Positions 1-6,554 are shown, counted from the stretch's first letter. The stretch is 9,170 nt of DNA from DATFAS01 sp035254305 (GCA_035254305.1 DATFAS010000072.1:1-9170), one strand, 5' to 3'. The notes: generated by a model from the letters alone, not told the origin. Numbers and translations: made by a program.

Positions 1-843
1 AAATACTTTGACACGGTAAACCAAAGCAAGCTTGTTGAAGTATTATCGAGAACGATCAAAGATGGACGAGTCATCTCACTTATACACAAGTACCTACGGG
101 CAGGCGTCATGATTAAGCACCGCTTTGAGAAAACAGAAGTCGGCGTTCCGCAGGGCGGTAACCTAAGTCCAATCTTGAGTAACATCATGTTAAATGAGCT
201 GGACAAGGAACTGGAGAACAGAGGGCATAAGTTTGTGCGTTACGCGGATGATCTTCTCATCTTCTGCAAAAGCAGAAAGAGTGCTGAACGGACACTGAAA
301 AACATACTCCCATTTATTGAAAGGAAGCTATTCCTTAAAGTGAACCGGGAGAAAACAGTAGTGGACGAAGCAAGAAGAGTTAAATTTCTTGGATTCTCAT
401 TCTACCAATACAAGGGTCATACGAGAGTCAGAATTCATCCAAAATCCATTGTGAAGATGAAAGCTAAAATTAAGGAGTTTACATCGAGAAGCAATGGAAT
501 GGGGAATAAAGAACGAGCAGAGAAAATGAGACGCTACATTATGGGATGGGTCAACTATTTCAAAATAGCGGACATGAAGAAACTGCTCCAATCTACAGAT
601 GAATGGATGAGAAGACGAATTCGCATGATCTACTGGAAACAATGGAAACGGGTGAAGACAAGATTTCATATGCTGCAATCACTGGGAATCCATAAGCAGA
701 AAGCATGGGAATACGCCAACACAAGAAAGAACTATTGGAGAATCTCCAATAGCCCAATCCTCGCCAAATCCCTCGGCAATAACACGATTAAAGGACTTGG
801 ATTCCTATTCTTCTCAGACTATTATCGCCTAGCTACCGCGTAA
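1..843 (+). CDS. ltrA: Group II intron reverse transcriptase/maturase, C-terminal part
   Basis: Multifunctional intron protein: it helps the intron RNA fold and splice, and reverse-transcribes it into the target DNA. The open frame runs from base 1 without a start codon, so the N-terminal part (about 110 or more residues, judged from the usual ~420-residue length) is outside the window; 280 residues are visible. Seen in order: the KYFDTVN block of the palm (bases 1-21), VPQGG (bases 145-159), the catalytic YADD (241-252), KFLGF near base 382, and a maturase/domain X region with RRYIMGWVNYF (about 529-561). A basic stretch rich in W, R and K follows (about 604-657). The protein ends YYRLATA with no CxxC/HNH motif, so no endonuclease domain is present. 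The visible part has no frameshift or internal stop, so this copy may still be functional. An internal ATG at 109 is not a plausible true start because conserved RT sequence precedes it. Confidence 0.95.
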   Translation, partial: KYFDTVNQSKLVEVLSRTIKDGRVISLIHKYLRAGVMIKHRFEKTEVGVPQGGNLSPILSNIMLNELDKELENRGHKFVRYADDLLIFCKSRKSAERTLKNILPFIERKLFLKVNREKTVVDEARRVKFLGFSFYQYKGHTRVRIHPKSIVKMKAKIKEFTSRSNGMGNKERAEKMRRYIMGWVNYFKIADMKKLLQSTDEWMRRRIRMIYWKQWKRVKTRFHMLQSLGIHKQKAWEYANTRKNYWRISNSPILAKSLGNNTIKGLGFLFFSDYYRLATA

Positions 844-928
844 ACTAAGGAACCGCCGTATACCGAACGGTTCGTACGGTGGTGTGGGAGGTCGGCTACT
901 CAATTAATGGGTAGCCTCCTACCCGATT
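844..928 (+). ncRNA. Group II intron domains V and VI (catalytic 3' end)
   Basis: Domain V is visible at about 852-883. ACCGCCGTA (852-860) pairs with TACGGTGGT (875-883) including one G-T pair, a bulge follows at 873-874, and an upper stem ACC/GGT (862-864 with 869-871) carries a GAAC tetraloop. The CGC at 854-856 is the position of the catalytic triad, which is CGC in class C and AGC in other classes. Domain VI follows: GGCTAC (894-899) pairs with GTAGCC (911-916), and GGGAGG (886-891) pairs with CCT and CCC on the other side, leaving A921 bulged as the lariat nucleophile. T861 faces T872 next to the bulge, one unpaired position in an otherwise good structure. Confidence 0.85.
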
Positions 929-932
929 CTTC

Positions 933-1877
933 CTATTGATGAAATGTGCATAGTTGCGCATCCATTTTCACTAATGATTGAATACTAGGCTGCCTTAAAG
1001 ATTGATTGGGTGTCAACTCTAAGAAATGAACCTTAACCGTAAGCATAGGGGTAATCCATATTGCCTCTTTTTCTTTTTCAGGAATATTGATAAAGGGGAG
1101 AGTGGGTGTTTTCAGTCCTTCCACAATCTGAGTTATATTCTTCCGATCCTGGTGGGTTAATTTTCCTGTTCCTGCATGTCCTATATACCAAAGATTGCCC
1201 AACTCATCATAAAGACCAAGGAGCAGAGAATTAACAATGCCTGCACGAAAGGACACCCCCCCAACAACAGCATACAGATCCTTAAACACCTTTTTCTTTT
1301 GCCATTTGTTATCTTTTCCTCCGAAAATATAAGGGCTGGTTAAATCTTTAACAATAATCCCTTCCATTCCATTTTGCTCCATCACCTGAAATAATGCATT
1401 CGCATGATCATGATTTGTAACTAACTGAGCATGATCACTCGCAATGATGATATTCGATAAAACTTCCATTCGTTCTTTCAACATTCGGTTGTTTATCCAT
1501 TGATCGTTATAAAATAACACATCAAAAATCATATAAGTAATCTTCACTGATCTTTGAACCTGACTTACTCTTTCCATCCGACGAATACCATCCCGCTTCA
1601 TCACTTCGTGAAAGGAAGGCAATCCATCCTCACCAAGAGCAATTATTTCGCCGTCCAAAATAACCGAATTTGCTGTACAATAAGATTTTATATCGACTAA
1701 TTCGGGATAATGGAAGGTACGTTCGTTTATTTTTCGATTAAATAACTGTACCTTTTTCCCATCGTAATAGGTAAGAACTCGCACACCGTCCCACTTAATT
1801 TGTGCTGTCCATTGTTCACCTTCTGGTATTATCTCTGTACGAATGGGTTCAAAAGGAAGTATAGGTTGAAGTGACAT
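933..1877 (-). CDS. ATP-dependent DNA ligase, stand-alone LigD-type ligase domain
   Basis: Seals nicks in DNA with ATP through a covalent lysyl-AMP intermediate; homologous to the ligase module of the bacterial end-joining protein LigD. The protein has 314 residues. Nucleotidyltransferase motifs seen: motif I KWDGVR with candidate adenylated Lys28, a motif Ia-like FNRK near 46-49, motif III LDGEI (74-78), IIIa YMIFDVLF (115-122), motif IV EGIIVK (172-177) and motif V WQKKKVFKD (192-200). The OB-fold part follows (about 203-314) and reaches the usual ending with LRQPSIQSLVKM, so the gene is complete despite the intron abutting its stop codon. The ATG has AGGAG five bases upstream (1882-1886). 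There is no polymerase or phosphoesterase domain and no ku gene in view, so a complete end-joining system is not shown; repair or recombination is the likely role. It is transcribed towards the intron and away from the acyltransferase. Confidence 0.9.
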   Translation of the reverse strand: MSLQPILPFEPIRTEIIPEGEQWTAQIKWDGVRVLTYYDGKKVQLFNRKINERTFHYPELVDIKSYCTANSVILDGEIIALGEDGLPSFHEVMKRDGIRRMERVSQVQRSVKITYMIFDVLFYNDQWINNRMLKERMEVLSNIIIASDHAQLVTNHDHANALFQVMEQNGMEGIIVKDLTSPYIFGGKDNKWQKKKVFKDLYAVVGGVSFRAGIVNSLLLGLYDELGNLWYIGHAGTGKLTHQDRKNITQIVEGLKTPTLPFINIPEKEKEAIWITPMLTVKVHFLELTPNQSLRQPSIQSLVKMDAQLCTFHQ

Positions 1878-2021
1878 GAAAGCTCCTGTCTTTTCTTATA
1901 ATTAAATACTATCTTTCGTATATAAATAGCGCTTTATTAGTTTGGGCAATTTTAGATAAAACTAATAATTAGACCCTCTTCCAAAAAAGTAGATTATCCT
2001 GTAAAATTACTACCGATCAAA

Positions 2022-2038
2022 CGTAATAGATTATTACG
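2022..2038. repeat. Perfect inverted repeat just upstream of the acyltransferase RBS
   Basis: CGTAATA-GAT-TATTACG is a perfect 7-bp inverted repeat with a 3-nt centre. It ends 5 bases before the AGGAG ribosome binding site (2044-2048) of the acyltransferase gene. The position fits either a repressor operator overlapping the start of the transcript or a small hairpin in the mRNA leader. No regulator is encoded nearby to suggest which. Confidence 0.5.
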
Positions 2039-2057
2039 ACAATAGGAGAAGAAATTT

Positions 2058-3131
2058 ATGGCAAATAGAAAAAAGATAGACTATTTAGATGTATTTCGTT
2101 GTGTAGCCATATTAGCAGTAGTGGCGATTCATACAACATCTCAGCCGGTAACCCAGCTCTCATTAGATCGCTGGCTTTATCGACTATCCTATGTCATTAA
2201 TACGGGAAGTCAGTTTGCTGTTCCAGCCTTTCTGTTCCTCAGTGGGATGATTCTAACTTATAATTACGAACCCAAGTGGAACCGTGACATGATGAAATCT
2301 TTTTTTCGCAAAAGACTTCAGTACATCATTGCCCCTTATTTCATCTGGTCATTTTTTTACTTTCTGTATGTGAGTATGAGCAGCTCTGTCCCCTTGTTAT
2401 CGTTTAAAACATGGGCAATCTTCATTTTCCGTTTTTTAACAGGGAACAATTACTTTCATTTATACTTCATTTTAGTCATTTTTCAATTTTACATTCTTTT
2501 TCCTTTCTTGATGAATCTAATGAAACGCAGCACTATTTTTCGTAACCACTTGATTGGTTGGGCGATTGGTTTTCAAATTTTCTACTTTCTTTGGGACCAC
2601 TATATTATGCAGATCCCTTGGAAAGGGGAAACCATTTTTACCTATGCACTTTTTGTCATGATCGGAATGCATGCTGGTCTTGATTATGATACGTTTATAG
2701 AGAAATTAAGAAAAAGAAAAGGAATCCTTATTGGTTTAACCATTCTCTTTGCTGTTCTTCATTTAGGCAATATATGGCTTCATATGGTGAATGTACTTTC
2801 CTTCGGAAAATGGAACTCGTATGTTTACAATATTTTATATTATGGCTATGTCTCTCTTTGCTGTTTAAGCCTGCTCTATGTGTCAAGTGTAGTAGGGACA
2901 ATGAAGAACCGTATGGTTGTATTACTAAATTCCATTGGTGCGACATCCTTCGGAATTTACTTTATGCACCCATTAATCATTGAAGTTTGGCGAAACCACT
3001 GGATGTCCTCTAATTCGATTGGATATCCTCTAATTATTTTTGGTAGCGGATTATTTTCACTCCTCCTTCCTTGGTTCTTATTCCTTACTCTTAAAAAGTA
3101 TCCTTGGGGTTGGATTTTTACCGGAAAATAA
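2058..3131 (+). CDS. Membrane acyltransferase, acyltransferase-3 (OafA/YrhL-like) family
   Basis: Integral membrane O-acyltransferase, a family that transfers acetyl or other acyl groups to cell-surface polysaccharides or other extracytoplasmic acceptors; the acceptor here is unknown. The 357 residues give about ten hydrophobic helices. Family signatures: a short basic N-terminus followed by DYLDVFRCVAILAVVAIH, with the conserved Asp11, Arg14 and candidate catalytic His25; VPAFLFLSG (55-63); the basic RKR loop at 84-86; the FHLYFILVIF helix (133-142); and SFGIYFMHPLI (297-307) near the C-terminus. The length is normal for a protein with only the membrane domain, with no extracytoplasmic SGNH domain. 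The ATG is preceded by AGGAG with 9-nt spacing. It stands alone between a divergent ligase and a convergent small gene and ends at a strong terminator. There is no glycan gene cluster around it to indicate a substrate. Confidence 0.88.
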   Translation: MANRKKIDYLDVFRCVAILAVVAIHTTSQPVTQLSLDRWLYRLSYVINTGSQFAVPAFLFLSGMILTYNYEPKWNRDMMKSFFRKRLQYIIAPYFIWSFFYFLYVSMSSSVPLLSFKTWAIFIFRFLTGNNYFHLYFILVIFQFYILFPFLMNLMKRSTIFRNHLIGWAIGFQIFYFLWDHYIMQIPWKGETIFTYALFVMIGMHAGLDYDTFIEKLRKRKGILIGLTILFAVLHLGNIWLHMVNVLSFGKWNSYVYNILYYGYVSLCCLSLLYVSSVVGTMKNRMVVLLNSIGATSFGIYFMHPLIIEVWRNHWMSSNSIGYPLIIFGSGLFSLLLPWFLFLTLKKYPWGWIFTGK

Positions 3132-3163
3132 TTATCTATCAACCAACTAAATCAAGCAAAAAG

Positions 3164-3200
3164 AAAATACCCCGTCCAAGTTATTTGGATGGGGTATTTT
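3164..3200. terminator. Strong bidirectional intrinsic terminator
   Basis: The arms 3164-3179 and 3185-3200 form a 16-bp stem (one G-T pair) with a five-base loop GTTAT. The core is ACCCCGTCCAA against TTGGATGGGGT, flanked by A runs on the left and T runs on the right. It can therefore stop transcription from the acyltransferase (plus) and from the DUF2249-like gene (minus), which converge here. The last codons and stop of the minus gene lie inside the hairpin. Confidence 0.92.
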
Positions 3201-3441
3201 TATGTGTACAAACAAGACAAAAGTGATCAGTTGCGATCGGCTTAACATGAACCTGAAGTCCCAAACTCTCCAAGATGGGTATGAGAGGGGTTCCTGGATG
3301 TGGAAGATGGATTTCGATGTCTAGATCTGTAGATGTCTCACGGATAGTTTGCAGTATTTGCTCCTTCGGATGCATTCCTGCATGGAAGGCTGGGCGAACG
3401 TCAATCGATAATACATTTCCTTCTTGATTAATTTCTAGCAT
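3181..3441 (-). CDS. Small DUF2249-like protein
   Basis: An 86-residue soluble protein of unknown biochemical function. The pattern IDVRPAF...HPKEQIL, a central HLPHPGTPLIPILESLGL and a short final strand resembles DUF2249, a small alpha/beta fold related to SirA/TusA and often found near respiratory or nitrogen-oxide genes; this assignment is from pattern memory. The frame stays open upstream to 3627, but ATG at 3441-3439 is chosen because AAAGGAG (3449-3455, minus) lies 7 nt before it and the family-like sequence begins there; the upstream translation has no family character. The stop TAA (3183-3181) sits in the loop of the bidirectional terminator and the last six codons use its stem. Divergent from the YitT-family gene, with an FNR-like palindrome in between. 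It has two Cys (75 and 78, CLVC), possibly redox- or metal-related. Confidence 0.72.
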   Translation of the reverse strand: MLEINQEGNVLSIDVRPAFHAGMHPKEQILQTIRETSTDLDIEIHLPHPGTPLIPILESLGLQVHVKPIATDHFCLVCTHKNTPSK

Positions 3442-3448
3442 TTCTCTA

Positions 3449-3455
3449 CTCCTTT
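3449..3455 (-). promoter_or_regulatory. Ribosome binding site deciding the DUF2249-like start
   Basis: Read on the minus strand this is AAAGGAG, 7 nt before ATG at 3441-3439. It supports the 86-residue start over any upstream start in the same open frame. Confidence 0.8.
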
Positions 3456-3511
3456 CAAAATGATGTAAATATATTACAGTTCTACGATAACATATAAACG
3501 ATAAGGATTGC

Positions 3512-3527
3512 TGTGATGAATCCCACA
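3512..3527. promoter_or_regulatory. FNR/CRP-family-like operator in the divergent promoter region
   Basis: TGTGA-TGAATC-CCACA matches the Bacillus-type FNR consensus TGTGA-N6-TCACA at nine of ten half-site positions. It lies between the divergent DUF2249-like and YitT-family genes. Its centre is about 58 bp upstream of the start expected from the plus-strand promoter at 3542-3571, and 35-60 bp upstream of possible minus-strand starts, so it could serve either side. Inference from one motif only; no regulator gene is in view. Confidence 0.45.
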
Positions 3528-3541
3528 ATTTGTTACGTCTA

Positions 3542-3571
3542 TTGCCTTTGCTTATCGCATTTTGGTATGTT
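3542..3571 (+). promoter_or_regulatory. Candidate sigma-A promoter of the YitT-family gene
   Basis: TTGCCT (-35, 3542-3547), an 18-bp spacer, and TATGTT (-10, 3566-3571) preceded by TG one base upstream (3563-3564), which makes an extended -10. The predicted start near 3578 gives a leader of about 37 nt to the ATG at 3615. Confidence 0.5.
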
Positions 3572-3614
3572 AAACATAAAACAATTTTATTCTGATTGAA
3601 AAAAAGGAGAACAC

Positions 3615-4457
3615 ATGAGAAAGGCATCTAAATTTCATATAATCATTGAAATAGTAGGAATTATTATCGGCAGCTTTTTATTCGCCATTGCAACAAATAC
3701 GTTAATCCTACCTTCACATCTATTGGCTGGTGGAGTCACAGGGATTTGTATGATTCTGTACCATTTCTTTAATTGGTCAGTAGGTACACAATATTTGATT
3801 TACAATATCCCACTGCTTATCCTAGGTTATATTCATTTAGGAAAGAAGTTCATTACCTATACCGTTCTAGCGGTTGCCTTGGATGCTCTATTCTTGCATG
3901 TAATTCCCGTTCGCCTGATGTGGACTGATAACATTATCCTAACTTCTATCTTTGGAGCTGTTCTCTCAGGTATTGGAGGAGCAATCCTACTGCGTATTGG
4001 TGGCTCTAATGGAGGATTAGATATTCTTGGACGGATTATCGCTAAATATAAAAATATTTCGATTGCTAAATTTACCCTTGTCATTAATGTGATTATCGTT
4101 GCGATCTCAGCAGCCATCTTTGATGTGCAATCAGCCATGTTTACCATTCTTTCTTTGTACGCTGGCGCCAAAACCTACGAAGCCCTACTTAATATTGCGG
4201 AAAGAAGCTCTGTTCTCATTATAACGAATAAAGGGCAGGAAGTATCAGAGGCACTAAATCATGCATTGCATCGGGGAGTGACCTCTTGGGAAGCAATAGG
4301 TGCGTTCTCCCACACTCAAAAACAAGTCATTCTCTGTGTTATCGTCAATATTCAATGGTCAGAATTAACCCAAATTGTCCAAACGATTGACCCAACCGCG
4401 TTTATATCTGCGATGCCCGCACAAAAAATTGTAGGGAACTTCACGAATGTGTGGTAA
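3615..4457 (+). CDS. YitT family membrane protein (DUF161 membrane part plus DUF2179)
   Basis: Polytopic membrane protein of the YitT/YpjC/YqfU family, of unknown biochemical role, 280 residues as usual for the family. Residues about 9-190 hold five or six hydrophobic helices with the family motifs LLAGGVTGI (37-45) and IGGSNGGLDILGR (128-140). From about 198 to 275 a cytosolic DUF2179 domain follows, with SSVLIITNKGQEV, the HRGVTSWEAIGAF block (219-231) and IDPTAFISA (258-266). The ATG is preceded by GGAG (3606-3609) with 5-nt spacing. The next gene starts 135 bp later and has its own regulatory elements, so this is probably a single-gene unit. I see no good intrinsic terminator after it, only weak stems around 4466-4498. 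Bacilli usually carry several paralogues, so I give no gene symbol. Confidence 0.93.
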   Translation: MRKASKFHIIIEIVGIIIGSFLFAIATNTLILPSHLLAGGVTGICMILYHFFNWSVGTQYLIYNIPLLILGYIHLGKKFITYTVLAVALDALFLHVIPVRLMWTDNIILTSIFGAVLSGIGGAILLRIGGSNGGLDILGRIIAKYKNISIAKFTLVINVIIVAISAAIFDVQSAMFTILSLYAGAKTYEALLNIAERSSVLIITNKGQEVSEALNHALHRGVTSWEAIGAFSHTQKQVILCVIVNIQWSELTQIVQTIDPTAFISAMPAQKIVGNFTNVW

Positions 4458-4510
4458 CATCTAAACCTTTTAAACTGAGGGCCGTAAAGGCATCTTTTCC
4501 CAAGTTAAAA

Positions 4511-4527
4511 ATCGTCAAAATTCGACA
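4511..4527 (-). promoter_or_regulatory. Tandem Spo0A-box-like element upstream of the chemoreceptor
   Basis: On the minus strand this reads TGTCGAA-TTT-TGACGAT (plus: ATCGTCA-AAA-TTCGACA). The first half is an exact 0A box (TGNCGAA) and the second matches six of seven positions. The two are in direct repeat at 10-bp periodicity, the arrangement bound by a Spo0A dimer, and as I recall the same layout as the abrB promoter of B. subtilis. It covers the place where a -35 box would be for the candidate -10 TACAAT at 4538-4543, which has no good -35 of its own. Control by Spo0A is an inference. Confidence 0.5.
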
Positions 4528-4537
4528 AAAAATACTG

Positions 4538-4543
4538 TACAAT
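4538..4543 (+). promoter_or_regulatory. Candidate -10 element of the chemoreceptor promoter
   Basis: TACAAT matches the sigma-A -10 consensus at five of six positions. At 17-bp spacing the -35 would be TCAAAA (4515-4520), a poor match that overlaps the Spo0A-like boxes. I found no clear sigma-D (TAAA-N15-GCCGATAT) promoter, which is the usual type for chemotaxis receptors in bacilli. Confidence 0.35.
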
Positions 4544-4592
4544 CCCTTCTTAAATACCTAAAATGAAGGAATAAAAAAAGAGGGGGAAGACC

Positions 4593-6554
4593 ATGTTTAG
4601 AGGAAATCTAAAGAAAATATTATATATTTCTTTTATTCTCATTCTATTAATTCCTAGTTTAACCATTGGCTGGGTTACCTATGAAAATGCCAAAAACCAA
4701 ATGCAAGAGAAACTCCTTCAAGGAGTAAATGAAAGTACATCATTACTTAATGAATTGCTTACGGAACAGATTAAACCGAAAACAAATGATATGATTTACT
4801 TGTCTAATGTTCTTAATTCCACTTTACTTAATGAAAAGGATCAGCATTCCTTGATTCTGACCTTGTCCCAATATGCAAAGCTTCACCCACAGGTTCAAAA
4901 TACTTATGTTGGAGCCGAAAACGGACAAATGTTTATTGAGCCTAATCAAAAACTACCTGACGGTTATGATCCTCGCCAAAGAAGTTGGTATCAAGATGCG
5001 ATGAAAGAAAAGGGGAAATATATCATCACAAAACCCTATATTGATGCCATTTCTGGTGATATGGTTATCACCATTTCGATGGCTTTAAAGGACGGTTCAG
5101 GTGTAGTTGGTATTGATCTTAACCTTAAAAGCATACAAGAAATAACAAAGCAGATTAAAATTGGGGAATCCGGATATGCCGTTATTCTTGACCAGCAGCA
5201 ACGTTATCTATCACACCCTACAGCTAAACTCGGAAGTGAATGTAGTGAGGATTGGGTTCCAAACCTATACCAAAACTCAACTGGGGAGTTGCTTTATACC
5301 AACGAGGGAAGCCAAAAAGAACTGTACTTCGTTACCAACGAACTGACAGGATGGAAACTAATTGGTACCTATAATATGTCGGAGATTAACCAAGCTTCTA
5401 AGCCAATCTTACAAAAGACCATTCTAGTGCTAGCCATTTCTCTTATTCTTGGTTTGATCCTAGTATTTTTTATTATTCGTTTAATCACAAAGCCCATCGA
5501 TGCTCTAATCCTTGCAGTTGATGAAATTAGCCAAGGCGATTTAACAAAAGAAATCAACTTTCAAGTGGAAGGTGAGCTTGGAAAACTTAAAGATAGTTTC
5601 AATCGTATGGTGATTTCACTCCGAAGTCTTGTGACGAAAATTCGGGAACAATCCGAACAGTTAGCTGCTTCCTCCGAAGAATTGACGGCAAGTGCTGAGC
5701 AAACAGGCAAAGCAGCTGAACATATTGCTACTGTCATTGAGGAAATGGCAGCTGGTTCAGAACAACAAACTGTGAATTTGGCACAAACAGATCAAACGGT
5801 TCATGAGCTGCTAACCGGTATTCAAGAAATAAGCCAACGTTCTATTCATGTATCGAACGAAGCTAATAAAGCATCTGAAATAGCCTTTAACGGGAATATT
5901 GTAATCACCGAAACCATTCAGCAGATGAACTCTATTCAATGTTCCGTGGAGGGAATGACAAAATCTATTGGAGAGCTCGGAGATTTCTCTCAAAACATCG
6001 GAAAAATTGTAGATGTTATTGGGGAGATTGCCAATCAAACCAACCTTTTAGCTTTAAATGCTGCAATTGAAGCAGCCAGAGCAGGTGAACAGGGTCGTGG
6101 TTTTGCTGTAGTCGCCGATGAAGTCCGTAAATTAGCTGAACAATCCTCGCAATCCACTAAACAAATAGGGGAGTTAATTTTAGAGATCCAACAGAGAACC
6201 AAGAAATCAATTGAATCCATGGAAACAACGAACAAAGAAGTGACTCAAGGAATGAATACCGTCCAGACTGCTGGGGAAGCTTTTGCAAAGATTAAGCAAA
6301 CCATTGATCATGTAGCGAGCCAAACTTTGGAAGTCTCAAACACAGTCATGCAATTATCTGAATCAGAGGAGCAAGTAGTTAGATCTATTGACCAAATCAC
6401 GAAGATTGCCGAGGATACGAATTCGGGCACCCAGACTGTAGCCGCTTCAACAGAAGAGCAATTAGCATCAATGCAAGAAATAGCTTCATCTGCAGCTGCA
6501 TTATCGGATTTAGCTCAGGAACTACAGGAGGAACTCCTAAAATTTAAGGTATAG
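4593..6554 (+). CDS. Methyl-accepting chemotaxis protein with amino-acid-type dCache sensor
   Basis: Transmembrane chemoreceptor that signals to CheA/CheW. It has 653 residues, the length of the long Bacillus type. Order: short basic N-terminus, TM1 (about 8-28), extracellular dCache_1 domain (about 33-275), TM2 (about 276-296), HAMP (about 297-350) and a cytoplasmic signalling coiled coil to the end. The hairpin tip is IANQTNLLALNAAIEAARAG (479-498), followed by QGRGFAVVADEVRKLAEQS (500-518). The membrane-distal pocket carries Tyr125, Arg130, Trp132, Tyr133, Tyr149, Asp151 and Asp175, matching the order and near-exact spacing of the dCache_1AA motif for amino-acid ligands. There is no C-terminal CheR-tethering pentapeptide. 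RBS AGGGGG (4581-4586) lies 6 nt before the ATG. Probably monocistronic with its own promoter; no clear terminator follows before the CoA-transferase gene, so read-through is possible. Confidence 0.96.
   Translation: MFRGNLKKILYISFILILLIPSLTIGWVTYENAKNQMQEKLLQGVNESTSLLNELLTEQIKPKTNDMIYLSNVLNSTLLNEKDQHSLILTLSQYAKLHPQVQNTYVGAENGQMFIEPNQKLPDGYDPRQRSWYQDAMKEKGKYIITKPYIDAISGDMVITISMALKDGSGVVGIDLNLKSIQEITKQIKIGESGYAVILDQQQRYLSHPTAKLGSECSEDWVPNLYQNSTGELLYTNEGSQKELYFVTNELTGWKLIGTYNMSEINQASKPILQKTILVLAISLILGLILVFFIIRLITKPIDALILAVDEISQGDLTKEINFQVEGELGKLKDSFNRMVISLRSLVTKIREQSEQLAASSEELTASAEQTGKAAEHIATVIEEMAAGSEQQTVNLAQTDQTVHELLTGIQEISQRSIHVSNEANKASEIAFNGNIVITETIQQMNSIQCSVEGMTKSIGELGDFSQNIGKIVDVIGEIANQTNLLALNAAIEAARAGEQGRGFAVVADEVRKLAEQSSQSTKQIGELILEIQQRTKKSIESMETTNKEVTQGMNTVQTAGEAFAKIKQTIDHVASQTLEVSNTVMQLSESEEQVVRSIDQITKIAEDTNSGTQTVAASTEEQLASMQEIASSAAALSDLAQELQEELLKFKV

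Larger units (their letters stand above)
1..928 (+). mobile_element. Group II intron, 3' portion (probably class C), 5' end outside window
   Basis: A retroelement made of a reverse transcriptase/maturase gene followed directly by intron RNA domains V and VI. The left part (domains I-III, start of domain IV and of the protein) lies before the window. The maturase ends after the thumb/domain X region with no Cys-rich HNH endonuclease tail, and domain V carries a CGC triad; both fit bacterial class C introns, which usually insert just behind transcription terminators. The 3' boundary is placed at about 928 because A921 is the bulged branch-point adenosine of domain VI and the splice site normally lies 7-8 nt beyond it. 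The exact end could be off by one or two bases. The 5' exon is not visible. Confidence 0.85.

Noticed and set aside
933..1877. Ligase truncated by the intron, or part of a complete Ku/LigD end-joining operon
   Set aside because: The C-terminal OB-fold is complete up to the usual LRQPSIQSLVKM ending, so there is no truncation. No ku, polymerase or nuclease domain is present, so a complete end-joining system is not supported.
1918..1949. Promoters in the divergent region between ligase and acyltransferase
   Set aside because: TTGCCC with TTTATA at 17 bp (minus), and TTGGGC or TTCCAA with AT-rich -10 boxes (plus), match only about half the consensus. They are too weak to list.
3484..3557. Repeated ACGATAA (3484-3490, 3498-3504) and inverted TTATCG (3552-3557) as an operator set
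   Set aside because: The repeats are short, AT-rich and unevenly spaced, with no regulator known to me for this motif; probably chance.
3442..3627. N-terminal extension of the DUF2249-like protein (148-residue version starting at 3627)
   Set aside because: It overlaps the YitT-family start and promoter region and shows no family character. The internal ATG at 3441 has an excellent ribosome binding site.
3857..4171. Minus-strand open frame of 104 residues inside the YitT-family gene
   Set aside because: It is the shadow of a well-supported membrane protein, with no ribosome binding site or recognisable motif. The other overlapping minus-strand frames in the acyltransferase and chemoreceptor genes were dropped for the same reason.
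4458..4592. Cyclic di-GMP riboswitch ahead of the chemoreceptor
   Set aside because: Such riboswitches often precede chemoreceptors in Bacillota, but the conserved GCAAACC-type and CGCAAAGC-type elements are absent. Only a weak GCC/GGC stem is seen at 4481-4491.
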